Both the position numbers and the translations under genes were made by a program. Below the pieces are notes generated by a model. That model made no database searches. It was not told where the DNA came from and saw nothing but the letters and a program-made list of their open reading frames with translations. Positions 26,351-35,389 of a stretch of DNA of 64,000 bases are shown here, one piece after another (the stretch's first letter is position 1; every line of letters begins with the position of its first letter). Source of the DNA: Microbacterium ginsengisoli (lineage in GTDB: Bacteria > Actinomycetota > Actinomycetes > Actinomycetales > Microbacteriaceae); NCBI RefSeq assembly GCF_000956535.1, contig NZ_JYIY01000068.1, positions 1 through 64,000 on the forward strand. Direction: 5' to 3'.

Positions 26351-27495
26351 GCGTCGCCTCCGTCGAGGGATGCCTCGTAGTCGGCGAGCCAGCGCGCCTG
26401 CTCGGCCATCAGCGGGTGATCGTCGGTGTAGACGTGGGCGAACATGCTGGGCGCCTCGGGTGCGGTCAGGGTAACGGCGCGGGTGCGCACGTCATCGGCG
26501 TGCGCGGCGGCGCCCTCGTCGACCTCGTCGAAGAAGGCGGCGGATGCCCCGCGGCCCTCGAGGTAGGTGCGCAGGCGCGCGATCGGGTCGCGCAGCGCCC
26601 AGCCCTCCTCCTCCGAACCGGTGCGGTATTTCGTGGGGTCGTCGCTCGTGGTGTGCGCACCGCGACGGTAGGTCACCGCCTCGATGGCCGACGGGCCCTC
26701 GCCCGCGCGGGCGGCCTCGAGCGCGTGGCGGGTGACGGCGTAGCTGATGAGGACGTCGTTGCCGTCGATGCGGTGGCTCGGCATGCCGTAGCCGTAGCCG
26801 CGGCGCGAGAGCGCCGTGCGCGACTGCACCGCGACCGGCACCGAGATCGCCCACTGGTTGTTCTGCAGGAAGAAGACCTGCGGGGTGCGGTAGCTCGCGG
26901 CGAAGACCATCGCCTCGTGCACGTCGCCCTGGCTGGACGCGCCGTCGCCGTAGTAGACGATGACTGCCTCGTCGCGCTCGGGGTCGCCGGTGCCGGTGCG
27001 GCCGTCGAACACGAGGCCCATGCCGTAGCCGGTGGCGTGCAGGGTCTGCGAACCGAGCACGAGCGTGTAGAGGCGCGTGTTTCCGTTGGCCGGGTCAAGG
27101 GGGTTCCAGCCGCCGTGGGAGACGCCGCGCATGAGGCGGATGATGCCGACCGGGTCCACACCGCGGATCGTCGCGACGATGTGCTCGCGGTAGGAGGGGA
27201 AGATGTGGTCCTGCGGTCGTGCCGCGCGGATCGAGCCGACCTGTGCGGCCTCCTGGCCGAAGCTCGGCGGCCAGAGGGCGAGCTGGCCCTGCCGCTGCAG
27301 GTTGGTCGCCTGCCGGTCGAACGCGCGCGAGGTCACCATGTCGCGGTAGAAGGTCTCGAGGTCGGTCTCGGTGAGCGCCTCGACGAGTGGCAGGAAGGGT
27401 TCCGCCGACGGCGTCGGGGCGTACGAGCCGTCGGCGGCCAGCACGCTGATGATCTCGGGGTCGGCGGGCGGGGCCACGTCGTCGAGCGGAGTCAC
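26347..27495 (-). CDS. bkdA: 2-oxoacid dehydrogenase E1 alpha subunit
   Basis: A 382-residue subunit with the thiamine diphosphate motif YYGDGASSQGDVHEAMVFA through LQNNQWAIS and the phosphorylation-loop-like YRRGAHTTSDDPTKYR. It decarboxylates the 2-oxoacid and acylates the lipoyl arm of E2. GTG 27495 is chosen because TAGCGT sits 7 nt upstream and gives a leaderless start. The upstream aminotransferase gene ends six bases before, so amino acid transamination and keto acid oxidation may share a transcript. Confidence 0.93.
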   Translation of the reverse strand: MTPLDDVAPPADPEIISVLAADGSYAPTPSAEPFLPLVEALTETDLETFYRDMVTSRAFDRQATNLQRQGQLALWPPSFGQEAAQVGSIRAARPQDHIFPSYREHIVATIRGVDPVGIIRLMRGVSHGGWNPLDPANGNTRLYTLVLGSQTLHATGYGMGLVFDGRTGTGDPERDEAVIVYYGDGASSQGDVHEAMVFAASYRTPQVFFLQNNQWAISVPVAVQSRTALSRRGYGYGMPSHRIDGNDVLISYAVTRHALEAARAGEGPSAIEAVTYRRGAHTTSDDPTKYRTGSEEEGWALRDPIARLRTYLEGRGASAAFFDEVDEGAAAHADDVRTRAVTLTAPEAPSMFAHVYTDDHPLMAEQARWLADYEASLDGGDA

Positions 27496-27500
27496 GGTGT

Positions 27501-28604
27501 CTACGCTAACGCGAGCGCCGGATGCCCCTTCGCGAGAGTATCTACAACGGATGCCGCGATCTGCAGGACCTTCTCGACAGTCTCGGCCTCTCCGATCGAG
27601 ATGCGCAGGCCGTCGTCCCCGTAGGGACGCACGATGATGCCGCCCTCGTCGAAGGTCGCGGCGATGCGCTGGCTGTCGGCGCGGGTGTCGAGCCAGACGA
27701 AGTTGCCCTGCGTCTCGGGCACGCGCCAGCCCTGGGCACGCAAGCCGTCGACGAGGGCCGCGCGCCGGTCGGTGAGCTCGCGCACGCGGTCGAGCAGCTC
27801 GGCTTCGGCGTCCAGGCTGACGAGCGCCGCCGACTCGGCCGCAGCCGTCACCGACAGCGGGATGGCGGTGGAGCGGGCGAGGTCGAGCACGCGCCGGTGG
27901 CCGACGGCGTAGCCGACACGCAGACCCGCGAGGCCGTACGCCTTGGAGAAGGTGCGCAGGGCGACGACGTTGGGACGGATGACACCGAGCTCGCGCAGCC
28001 CGTCGACGGCCTCGGGGTCGGTGACGAACTCGGCGTACGCCTCGTCGAGGATGACGAGCACATCGGCGGGGATCCGCGCGAGGAACTGCTCGAACTCGGT
28101 CTGCGTGACGATCGGCCCGGTGGGGTTGTTCGGGCTGCAGACGATGATCAGTCGCGTGCGATCGGTGACCGCAGCGGCCATCGCGTCGAGGTCGTGGCGA
28201 CCGTCGGCGAGCAGGGGCACCTCGACGGCGGTCGCGCCGGCGATCTTCACGTGCCCGGGGTAGGCCTCGAACGAGCGCCACGCGTAGATGATCTCGTCGC
28301 CGGGTCCGGATGTCGCGAGCACCAGCTGCAGCAGGATCGACACACTGCCGGCGGCGATGTGCACCTCGTCGGCGGTGACCCCGAAACGCTCGGCGAGACG
28401 TGCGCGCAGGAGGGCGGCGGAGGCATCCGGGTAGCGGTTCACTCCCGTGGCACCCTGCAGTGCGGCGACGACGCTCGGCAGCGGCTCGAACGGATTCTCG
28501 TTGCTCGAGAGCTTGAACGCATCGGCGCCGGCCTGGCGTCCCTGGCGGTACGGGGGGAGCGCCGCGATGTCGGCGCGGGCGCGGATCGGGAGCGAATCGG
28601 TCAC
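27501..28604 (-). CDS. hisC: HisC-family PLP aminotransferase (histidinol-phosphate or aromatic)
   Basis: A 367-residue class II aminotransferase. FKLSSNENPFEPLP is the substrate-site motif, CSPNNPTG the conserved Asn region, and the PLP lysine is in TFSKAYGLAGLRVGYA. In actinobacteria the family includes true HisC (in the his operon) and Pat, which transaminates phenylpyruvate; outside a his operon and starting PIRARADIAALPPYRQG, this looks more like Pat. The GTG start lies 6 nt after TAGACT, so the mRNA is predicted to be leaderless. Confidence 0.88.
   Translation of the reverse strand: MTDSLPIRARADIAALPPYRQGRQAGADAFKLSSNENPFEPLPSVVAALQGATGVNRYPDASAALLRARLAERFGVTADEVHIAAGSVSILLQLVLATSGPGDEIIYAWRSFEAYPGHVKIAGATAVEVPLLADGRHDLDAMAAAVTDRTRLIIVCSPNNPTGPIVTQTEFEQFLARIPADVLVILDEAYAEFVTDPEAVDGLRELGVIRPNVVALRTFSKAYGLAGLRVGYAVGHRRVLDLARSTAIPLSVTAAAESAALVSLDAEAELLDRVRELTDRRAALVDGLRAQGWRVPETQGNFVWLDTRADSQRIAATFDEGGIIVRPYGDDGLRISIGEAETVEKVLQIAASVVDTLAKGHPALALA
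27503..27508 (-). promoter_or_regulatory. -10 element of E1 alpha gene, leaderless
   Basis: TAGCGT on the minus strand lies 7 nt before GTG 27495, within the last codons of the aminotransferase gene. It suggests an internal promoter for the dehydrogenase genes. Confidence 0.45.
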
Positions 28605-28610
28605 GTGCCG

Positions 28611-28616
28611 AGTCTA
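28611..28616 (-). promoter_or_regulatory. -10 element of hisC-like gene, leaderless
   Basis: TAGACT on the minus strand, 6 nt before GTG 28604; no Shine-Dalgarno sequence is present. Confidence 0.6.
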
Positions 28617-28688
28617 GGAGCGGGCGCACCGCGGCATCCGCGTCCGGAGCGCTTCCGGCCCGAGGATGCCGCGTGGGAGACTGCGCGC

Positions 28689-29078
28689 ATGGGATTCCTC
28701 ATCCGCGCCGTCGTGAACGCCTTCGCCATCTGGGTCGTGACCCTGATTCCCGTGTTGGGTGTCGTCGTGATCCCGTTCGCACCCGGCGAGACGCTGCAGC
28801 TGGTGATCACACTGCTGGCGGTCGCGGCGATCTTCGCGATCGTGAACTCGATCGTCGGCACGATCGTGAAGATCCTGACCTTCCCCCTCTACGTGCTCAC
28901 GCTCGGCCTCTTCTCGCTCATCGTGAACGGCTTCCTGCTGTGGCTCACCGCGTGGATCACGGGGCTGTGGAACTGGGGCCTTCGCATCGACGGCTTCTGG
29001 TGGGGAGTGGTGGCGGCGATCGTGATCTCGCTCATCAACTGGATCGCCGGCATCATCATCCGGCCCCGCCGCCGCTGA
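28689..29078 (+). CDS. Four-helix membrane protein (mycobacterial phage-holin-like family)
   Basis: A 129-residue protein made of four hydrophobic helices with a short basic end (IIRPRRR). It matches the small family named after a holin but encoded in most actinobacterial chromosomes without phage context, so no prophage is implied. It may affect membrane organisation; function unknown. Its 3' end overlaps the convergent hydrolase gene by 23 bp. Confidence 0.85.
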   Translation: MGFLIRAVVNAFAIWVVTLIPVLGVVVIPFAPGETLQLVITLLAVAAIFAIVNSIVGTIVKILTFPLYVLTLGLFSLIVNGFLLWLTAWITGLWNWGLRIDGFWWGVVAAIVISLINWIAGIIIRPRRR

Positions 29079-30447
29079 CGTCCCCGCCCGTTCGGCTGCC
29101 CAGCGGCCTGTGGAGCGACGGGTCGAGACCCGGCGTGGGCGTCGGCGCGGGTGTGGGTACCGCCTCGGCCGAGTAGGCGAAGGTCTCGACGCTGACAGCC
29201 GCGTCGTAGACGGCGAGCCGCTGCTCGAGGGCGGCGAGCCGCGGATCACCCGAGGCATCCGCCCGCCGTGCCGTCTCGAGATACGCGCCACCGTCGTGGG
29301 CCGGCATCGTGACGTCGTGCGGGCCGGTGGCGGGGTCGACGACCCGACCGATCGTGACGCCACCGTCCGCGCCGGGAGCGGCCGCGCTCGGCGGAGCGGC
29401 GAGGGCGGCGATCGGGTCGTCGTCGTGCCGCACATCGACGACGAGGGTGGCCGGATCGACGTCGACGGCGACGGGGGACCCGAACGTCGCGAGCACGGGC
29501 ACGTCGTACTCCCCGGATGCCGCGAGGTGGGCGGCGACCATCGCGCCCTGCGAGTAACCCGTGACCTGCACTGTGTCGCCGCGCTGCGCACCCGCGGCTT
29601 CGAGCGCCTGTGCGACGGCGGCCGACGAGGTCGACGCGTCACCCTCGTACAGCGCGAGGTTCGCGGTGTTGTCCCACGTCGATGACCCGTCGGTGCCGGC
29701 GATGTACGCGGCGTACGCCCGGCTGCCGTCGGACATCGTGTAGCGCTCGATACGCACCCGCGCCTCTCCCGTGGGCACGCGCGCGTAGAGGTCGGCCAGC
29801 CCGGCGGGGCGGCCGGTCGCAGCGCCCACGGGCTGGGGCAGGAGGGTGACAGCGGGCACGGAGCCGCCCAGACGCGCGCCGCGCGTGACGCGGCCGGGCG
29901 CATCGGCACCCCGCAGTGCGCCGCGCGCACCGAGCACGAGCGCGAGAGCGCCGATGCCGAGGGCGCCGGTGAGGCCGACGATCGGCACACCCCACGCGGA
30001 GAGCTGGCGCCACACCTCGTCGGAGCGGCCGGTCGCGGCCAGCTCGGAGGCATCGGCGATGTCCGACGCTGCCGGCCATCGCGCCCTGAGTCCGTCGATC
30101 GACACGTCGATCTCGGCCACACGACCGTGGTCGCCCGAGGTCTCGGCGAGGGCCCGCTCGGCGCGCAGCTCGACGAGCTCGTACGCGGCCGCTGTGTTCT
30201 CGAGCGCGTCGGCGAGGTAGGCGACATCGGCCACCAGCACACCGGTTCCGCTCACGAGCGTCGATGTCGCCACCTCGAATCGGCCGCCGTGAGGGAACAC
30301 CGCGAAGCTCAGTTCACGCACCCGCCGAGCCGCCTCTCCCGCAGCCGACGCGAGCGGGGCGAGGGCGCGCACCCGCTCGGCCGCGGCGCGCAGGGTCGCG
30401 GTGTCGACGGCGACGGTGCCGCCGGAGCGGATGTCGACGTCGCTCAC
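29056..30447 (-). CDS. Alpha/beta hydrolase with helical N-terminal region
   Basis: A 463-residue protein. Residues about 1-150 are helical and Ala-rich, resembling ESX substrate-like or WXG100-type modules; a hydrophobic segment follows near residue 165-190 (LTGALGIGALALVLGARGAL). The C-terminal half has an alpha/beta hydrolase elbow, VTGYSQGAMVAAHLAASG, with Ser as nucleophile and Asp in RHDDDPIAAL. Similar proteins in Actinobacteria sit beside small helical partners, as here (4-bp overlap). A substrate or secreted role is not shown. The C-terminal tail is Pro/Thr-rich. Confidence 0.75.
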   Translation of the reverse strand: MSDVDIRSGGTVAVDTATLRAAAERVRALAPLASAAGEAARRVRELSFAVFPHGGRFEVATSTLVSGTGVLVADVAYLADALENTAAAYELVELRAERALAETSGDHGRVAEIDVSIDGLRARWPAASDIADASELAATGRSDEVWRQLSAWGVPIVGLTGALGIGALALVLGARGALRGADAPGRVTRGARLGGSVPAVTLLPQPVGAATGRPAGLADLYARVPTGEARVRIERYTMSDGSRAYAAYIAGTDGSSTWDNTANLALYEGDASTSSAAVAQALEAAGAQRGDTVQVTGYSQGAMVAAHLAASGEYDVPVLATFGSPVAVDVDPATLVVDVRHDDDPIAALAAPPSAAAPGADGGVTIGRVVDPATGPHDVTMPAHDGGAYLETARRADASGDPRLAALEQRLAVYDAAVSVETFAYSAEAVPTPAPTPTPGLDPSLHRPLGSRTGGDVSGGGAG

Positions 30448-30707
30448 GGCGCCCCCACGCCCGCCAGCAGCGTCGCCTGCACCCAGCGCGCATCATCGGC
30501 CGCGACCCGTGCGCGGCGGCGCGTGCGGTCGGCGAGGGAGCACGTGGCATCCCATCGGGTCGCGAAGGCGAGCATCGCCTCGGACTGCCACTGCAGTTCG
30601 GGGGCGATGCGGGCGGCGGCGACCGACAGGTCGCCCACCAGGTCGGCGAGGTGGTCGAACGCGGCGATCAGGGCGGCGACCTCGACGGGGGTGGCAGCGG
30701 CTGGCAT
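30444..30707 (-). CDS. Small helical protein, probable partner of the hydrolase
   Basis: An 87-residue, alanine-rich, two-helix-like protein. The middle reads ELQWQSEAMLAFATRWDAT, which recalls the helix-turn-helix hairpin of WXG100 proteins but lacks the exact WXG. ATG 30707 is chosen because it gives a compact protein; the open frame further upstream overlaps the divergent phosphatase gene. Its stop overlaps the hydrolase start (GTGA), so both are made together. Confidence 0.6.
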   Translation of the reverse strand: MPAAATPVEVAALIAAFDHLADLVGDLSVAAARIAPELQWQSEAMLAFATRWDATCSLADRTRRRARVAADDARWVQATLLAGVGAP

Positions 30708-30821
30708 ACGGCCACGCTCGCGCACGGCATCCCGCACGAGGCAGGTGAGAGCACGACCGGGGGACAAACCGGGCGGTCCCGCCCCTGGGCAGGAGGCCGT
30801 GCACGGGGCCAGAATGGAGCA

Positions 30822-31325
30822 ATGCCCTCGTCCGCACCGTTCCGCGTCGTCTTCGTGTGCACCGGCAACATCTGCCGTTCCCCGATGGCCGAGGTCGTGT
30901 TCCGCACGCTCGCCCAGCAGGCCGGCCTCGGCGACCGCGTCGCCTCGTCGAGCTCGGGCACCGGCGACTGGCACGTCGGCGAGCGCGCCGACCCCCGCAC
31001 GCTCGACGCCCTCGAGCGCCGCGGGTACGACGGCAGCCGGCACCGCGCGCGCCAGTTCTCGTTCGCCGACTTCGACTCGAGCGACCTCGTCGTCGTGCTC
31101 GACCGCGCCCACGAGCGCATCCTGCGGGGCTGGTCGCGGGACGACAACGACGCAGACAAGATCGCGCTGCTGCGCTCGTTCGACGCGGAGGCGGGCGACC
31201 ATCTGGACGTGCCCGACCCGTACTACGCCGGCCCCGACAAGTTCGACGGCGTGCTCACTATGATTGAGAAGGCCTGCCGGGCGCTCTTCCGGCAGCTCGA
31301 GCCCGCCCTCCGTTCCGCGGGCTGA
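30822..31325 (+). CDS. Low-molecular-weight protein-tyrosine phosphatase
   Basis: A 167-residue enzyme with the P-loop VCTGNICRSPMAEVV (Cys to Arg spacing of five) and the acid loop VPDPYYAGPD, where the Asp protonates the leaving group. It dephosphorylates tyrosine in cytosolic proteins; in other actinobacteria such enzymes act on kinases or are secreted (PtpA). ATG 30822 is preceded by GGAG. purB follows after 23 bp on the same strand. Confidence 0.92.
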   Translation: MPSSAPFRVVFVCTGNICRSPMAEVVFRTLAQQAGLGDRVASSSSGTGDWHVGERADPRTLDALERRGYDGSRHRARQFSFADFDSSDLVVVLDRAHERILRGWSRDDNDADKIALLRSFDAEAGDHLDVPDPYYAGPDKFDGVLTMIEKACRALFRQLEPALRSAG

Positions 31326-31348
31326 CCTTCTCCCGACAGGAGTCCTCC

Positions 31349-32731
31349 GTGTCGTCGTCGTTCCCCGTGCAGCCCCTCAGCCCCCTCGACGGCCGGTACC
31401 GCGCCGCGGTCGCCGAGCTCGGCGAGTACCTCTCCGAGGCGGGCCTCAACCGCGCCCGCGTCGAGGTGGAGGTCGAGTGGCTGATCGCCCTGACCAACGA
31501 GAGCGCGTTCGGCACCTCCCCGCTCGACGAGGTCGCCCAGGACCGACTGCGCCTGCTGTACCTCGACTACGGCCAGGCCGAGATCGACTGGCTCGCCGAG
31601 CGCGAGGCCGTCACCCGCCATGACGTGAAGGCCGTCGAGTACCTCGTGCGCGACCGGCTCGCGCAGCTCGGGCTCGACCGGCTCGCCGAGCTCACTCACT
31701 TCGCCTGCACGAGCGAGGACATCAACTCCACCGCGTACGCGCTGACCGTCAAGCGTGCCGTGCACGACGTGTGGCTGCCGAAGCTGCGCGCGGTCATCGC
31801 CGCCCTGTCGGCCCTCGCCGAGAAGCATCGGGATGCCGCGATGCTCGCCCGCACCCATGGGCAGCCCGCGACCCCCACCACCATGGGCAAAGAGCTCGCG
31901 GTGTTCGTCTGGCGTCTTCAGCGGGTCGAGCGGCAGATCGCGGCATCCGAGTTCCTCGCGAAGTTCTCGGGCGCGACCGGCACCTGGTCGGCGCACCTGG
32001 CCGCCGCCCCCGACGTCAACTGGCGTCTGGTCGCGAGCCGCTTCATCGAGCACCTCGGGCTCGGGTTCAACCCGCTCACCACGCAGATCGAGTCGCACGA
32101 CTGGCAGGTCGAGCTGTACGACCGCGTGCGCCATGCCGGGGGCATCCTTCACAATCTCGCGACCGACATCTGGACCTACATCTCGCTCGGGTACTTCGCG
32201 CAGATCCCCGTCGCGGGCGCGACGGGATCGTCGACGATGCCGCACAAGATCAACCCGATCCGCTTCGAGAACGCCGAGGCCAACCTCGAGATCTCCGCAG
32301 GCATCCTGCAGACCCTCGGCCAGACGCTCGTCACGAGCCGCCTGCAGCGTGACCTGACCGACTCGACCACGCAGCGCAACATCGGCGTCGCGTTCGGCCA
32401 CTCGCTGCTCGCGCTCGACAACCTGCTGCGCGGGCTCGGCGAGATCTCGCTGCGCGACGACGTGCTGCTGGCCGACCTCGACGGCAACTGGGAGGTGCTC
32501 GCCGAGGCCATCCAGACCGTCGTGCGGGCGGAGGTCACCGCAGGCAATTCGACGATCACCGACCCCTACGCGCTGCTGAAGGACCTCACGCGCGGGCGGC
32601 GGGTCGGGGCATCCGATCTCGCCGACTTCGTCTCGCAGCTCGACATCTCGGATGCCGCGAAGCAGCGCCTGCTGACGCTGACGCCGGCGACGTACACGGG
32701 CATCGCGTCGGAGCTCGTCGAGCTGATCTGA
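31349..32731 (+). CDS. purB: Adenylosuccinate lyase
   Basis: A 460-residue enzyme that removes fumarate from SAICAR and adenylosuccinate in purine synthesis. The fumarase-superfamily signature GSSTMPHKINPI (bases 32227-32262) is present, with TSEDINSTAY and ARTHGQPATPTTMGKE as other active-site blocks. GTG 31349 follows a GACAGGAG ribosome binding site. It resembles the 455-460-residue E. coli-type enzyme. Co-directional with the phosphatase; not in a purine operon. Confidence 0.97.
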   Translation: MSSSFPVQPLSPLDGRYRAAVAELGEYLSEAGLNRARVEVEVEWLIALTNESAFGTSPLDEVAQDRLRLLYLDYGQAEIDWLAEREAVTRHDVKAVEYLVRDRLAQLGLDRLAELTHFACTSEDINSTAYALTVKRAVHDVWLPKLRAVIAALSALAEKHRDAAMLARTHGQPATPTTMGKELAVFVWRLQRVERQIAASEFLAKFSGATGTWSAHLAAAPDVNWRLVASRFIEHLGLGFNPLTTQIESHDWQVELYDRVRHAGGILHNLATDIWTYISLGYFAQIPVAGATGSSTMPHKINPIRFENAEANLEISAGILQTLGQTLVTSRLQRDLTDSTTQRNIGVAFGHSLLALDNLLRGLGEISLRDDVLLADLDGNWEVLAEAIQTVVRAEVTAGNSTITDPYALLKDLTRGRRVGASDLADFVSQLDISDAAKQRLLTLTPATYTGIASELVELI

Positions 32732-32757
32732 CGGCGACGGGCGAGCAGCAGCGGCGG

Positions 32758-33087
32758 CTACGGAGCGTCGGCGCCCGAGTCCGCGTCGTTCTTCTCGGCC
32801 TTCTGGGCGTCCTTGGTGAGCAGCACCGGGCCGTCGATGGTCTTCGTGACCTGCGCCGGGTCGACCACGAGCACGAGCAGCGCGATGACGACGAGCGTCA
32901 CGACGAACGTGATGCCTGCGGCGATGAGTCCGATCACCAGGGCGTGCTGGCCCTGACCCGAGAAGCGGTCCTGGAAGAAGCCCATCGAGATCAGCACGAC
33001 GACGCCCGCGAACACGGCGGCGGCGAGGGCGAGCCCGAGCAGCTGGACGGGCTTGAACAGGTCGCGGCGGGTGGGCTTGTCGGTCAT
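32758..33087 (-). CDS. Two-helix membrane protein of unknown function
   Basis: A 109-residue protein with a basic N-terminus (DKPTRRDLFKPVQ), two membrane segments (about residues 17-37 and 48-72) and an acidic Asp/Ala/Lys-rich C-terminal tail ending DSGADAP. The ATG overlaps the stop of the upstream membrane gene. It converges on purB. No function known. Confidence 0.75.
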   Translation of the reverse strand: MTDKPTRRDLFKPVQLLGLALAAAVFAGVVVLISMGFFQDRFSGQGQHALVIGLIAAGITFVVTLVVIALLVLVVDPAQVTKTIDGPVLLTKDAQKAEKNDADSGADAP

Positions 33088-33746
33088 GCGCGGTCCTTCG
33101 ACGGGTCTGCGGTCGCGAGCGCATCGGCGGGCGCGGTGGGGCGTCGCGGCGAGAGGCCGGCGATCGCGAGGTAGACGGCGATGATGGCGGCGTATCCGCC
33201 GAAGACGCCGACGCCGATGGCGGTACCCGTGAGGGTGAACGACTGGTTCGCCTCGGCGATGTAGTACGGCAGCACGTACTGCGGGCTGATGAACAGCATC
33301 CCCACCGCCAGCAGCACCGTGATGGCCCCGACGATCAGGCCGTCACGGGCATCGGATGCCGCCGCTGTGCCTCGTGCACTGCGGCGCACCGCGCGCCCGC
33401 CCGCGATGCCCTCGATGAGCCCGGTGACGAGCGCCCAGACGATGACGAGGACGAACAGCAGCACGGTCGAGCGGATCACGGCGACACCCGCGACCATGCC
33501 GGCGACGAGGGTGAGGACGCCGAGCACGAGGGGAAGTGTGCGCTGGCCGCGGGGGTACACGAGCCAGGCCGAGAGCAGGAACACGAGGGCGGTCGTGATC
33601 GCGAATCCGCTGAACACCGACAGTCCGACCGAGGCGGAGTGGTCGGCGGAGAACGTGATCATCGCCGCCGCGATCGCCGCGAACACGGCGCGCGCCAACT
33701 GCAGGTGGCGCACCTCGAAGGCGCGGGCGGTGGGAGCGTCGGGCAC
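33084..33746 (-). CDS. Multi-helix membrane protein (DUF308/HdeD-like)
   Basis: A 220-residue protein with about six hydrophobic helices (VLFLLSAWLVYPRGQRTLPLVL region and others). The overall pattern resembles HdeD-like proteins; homologues beside purB in Microbacteriaceae are often loosely labelled as acyl-CoA synthetase without basis. GTG 33746 is preferred over TTG 33779: a CGAGG ribosome binding site lies 7 nt before it, and TAGACT (33784-33779) would place the transcript start near 33772. Confidence 0.7.
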   Translation of the reverse strand: MPDAPTARAFEVRHLQLARAVFAAIAAAMITFSADHSASVGLSVFSGFAITTALVFLLSAWLVYPRGQRTLPLVLGVLTLVAGMVAGVAVIRSTVLLFVLVIVWALVTGLIEGIAGGRAVRRSARGTAAASDARDGLIVGAITVLLAVGMLFISPQYVLPYYIAEANQSFTLTGTAIGVGVFGGYAAIIAVYLAIAGLSPRRPTAPADALATADPSKDRA

Positions 33747-33815
33747 GGGGAAACCTCGGAAAGCGGCAGAGTCGATCAAGTCTACGTCTCGCCGGCTGTG
33801 AACCGAGGGGTCCGG

Positions 33816-34901
33816 TCAGCCCCCGACGGTCGTGAGGGCGGGGTAGTCGGTGTAGCCGCGCGCGTCCGGCCCATAGACGCTCGCCTGGTCGACCGCGTTC
33901 TCGTCGGCACCCTCCCGCCAGCGGGCGACGAGGTCGGGGTTCGCGATCAGCGCGCGTCCGACGGCGACGGCGTCCGCGACTCCGGAGGAGACGAGGGTTT
34001 CGGCCTCGTCCCGGGTCGTGGGGCTCGCGACTCCGGAGTTGGCGACCACCACGCCGCCGAACCGTCGACGCAGATCCCGCACGAGCGATCCGTCGAGGTC
34101 GGGGTGCAGCACGCTGAGGTACGCGAGACCGAGCGGGGCGACCCCGTCGACGAGGGCCTCATAGGTCGCGCGGACGTCCGCGGCATCCTTCTCCCAGACG
34201 TCCTGGATGTTGCGCTCCGGCGAGATGCGCAGGCCCACCCGAGCCGCACCGACCTCGGCGGCCACGGCGCGGGTGACCTCGATCACGAAGCGGGCACGGG
34301 CGGCGGGACTGCCGCCATAGCCGTCGGTGCGCACGTTGGACGCCGGCGAAAGGAACTGGTGCAGCAGGTAGCCGTTGGCGGAATGCACCTCGACCCCGTC
34401 GAGTCCGGCGGCGATCGCGCGGCGGGCGGCGAGCACGAACTCGTCGCGCACGATCTCCAGCTCCGCGCCGTCGAGGGCGTGCGGCACGGGATAGGGCTTC
34501 TTGGATCCGTCGGGCACCCGCACCTCGCCCTCGATGGCGATCGCCGACGGCGCCACGATGCGCGCCGTTCCGGTGATCTCCGGGTGCGAGACGCGGCCGC
34601 CGTTCATGAGCTGGGCGAACACGTGTCCGCCGGCGGCGTGCACCGCGTCGGCGACGAGCGCCCAGCCGGCCGCCTGCTCCTCGGAGGCGATGCCGGGCTG
34701 CCCGGGGTACGCCTTCGACTCGGCACTCGGGAAGGTGCCCTCGGTGATGAGCAGACCCGCCGTCGCACGCTGGGCGTAGTACTCGGCGATGAGCGGCGTG
34801 GCGACGGCGTCCGTCCCGGCGCGCAGGCGGGTCATCGGCGCCATCACCAGCCGGTTCGGGAGTTCCAGGAGGCCGACGGTGACGGGGGTGAGCAGCTGCA
34901 C
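33816..34901 (-). CDS. Old yellow enzyme-type NADH:flavin oxidoreductase
   Basis: A 361-residue FMN enzyme of the OYE family that reduces activated alkenes. Motifs: PNRLVMAPMTRLRA at the first strand, GVEVHSANGYLLHQFLSP with the conserved His/Asn pair that binds the substrate carbonyl, and DAVAVGRALIANPDLVARW at the phosphate site. A GTG start at 34901 removes a non-conserved extension that would run over the divergent VOC gene. Xenobiotic enoate or nitroester substrates are typical of the family. Confidence 0.92.
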   Translation of the reverse strand: MQLLTPVTVGLLELPNRLVMAPMTRLRAGTDAVATPLIAEYYAQRATAGLLITEGTFPSAESKAYPGQPGIASEEQAAGWALVADAVHAAGGHVFAQLMNGGRVSHPEITGTARIVAPSAIAIEGEVRVPDGSKKPYPVPHALDGAELEIVRDEFVLAARRAIAAGLDGVEVHSANGYLLHQFLSPASNVRTDGYGGSPAARARFVIEVTRAVAAEVGAARVGLRISPERNIQDVWEKDAADVRATYEALVDGVAPLGLAYLSVLHPDLDGSLVRDLRRRFGGVVVANSGVASPTTRDEAETLVSSGVADAVAVGRALIANPDLVARWREGADENAVDQASVYGPDARGYTDYPALTTVGG

Positions 34902-35021
34902 GGGCGGGTCCAATCGATCGGGGATGCCGCCGGACACAACCCGTCGCGGAGGTTGCCTATTCCGTCGGGCGGCGCGGCGCGGCATCCTGGTGTGCACCGC
35001 ACGTTCACGAGAGGGGTCCCG

Positions 35022-35387
35022 ATGCTCGTGCAGGTCGCCCAGCATGCCGATGATCTCGCGCGCGCCACCGCCTGGTACTCGACGCTGCTCGCGCGCGAGC
35101 CCGTCGCGGCGTTCGATCCGCCGGGGCTCGTGTTCTTCGACCTCGACGGGGTGCGACTGCTCGTCGATCGCGCGGCGCCGTCAGCGCTGATCTACCTGCG
35201 TGTCGACGACATCGACGAGGCGGTGGCGCGGGCGCGCGATGCCGGTACCGAGGTGGTCACGCCGCCGCATCCGATCTTCTCCCACCACGACGACAGCCTC
35301 GGTCCCGCAGGCTCCGACGAGTGGCAGGCGTTCGTGCGCGACTCGGAGGGGAACCTCGTCGGGCTCGTCGAGCAGCGACTCGGCTGA
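35022..35387 (+). CDS. VOC-family (glyoxalase-like) protein
   Basis: A 121-residue single vicinal-oxygen-chelate domain, with paired beta-alpha-beta-beta-beta modules (HADDLARATAWYSTLLA and VDDIDEAVARARDAGTEV). The final strand AFVRDSEGNLVGLVEQR fits a metal-binding glutamate. Substrate unknown; lactoylglutathione-lyase or dioxygenase-like roles are possible. Start ATG 35022 is preceded by GAGAGGGG. Divergent from the OYE gene and convergent with the dienelactone hydrolase. Confidence 0.87.
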   Translation: MLVQVAQHADDLARATAWYSTLLAREPVAAFDPPGLVFFDLDGVRLLVDRAAPSALIYLRVDDIDEAVARARDAGTEVVTPPHPIFSHHDDSLGPAGSDEWQAFVRDSEGNLVGLVEQRLG

Positions 35388-35389
35388 GC

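Noticed and set aside
28689..29078. Holin-like protein as a sign of a prophage
   Set aside because: No other phage gene is near, and this family is chromosomal in most actinobacteria.
33084..33746. Acyl-CoA synthetase, a label used for homologues of this gene
   Set aside because: The protein is made of membrane helices and has no AMP-binding motif.
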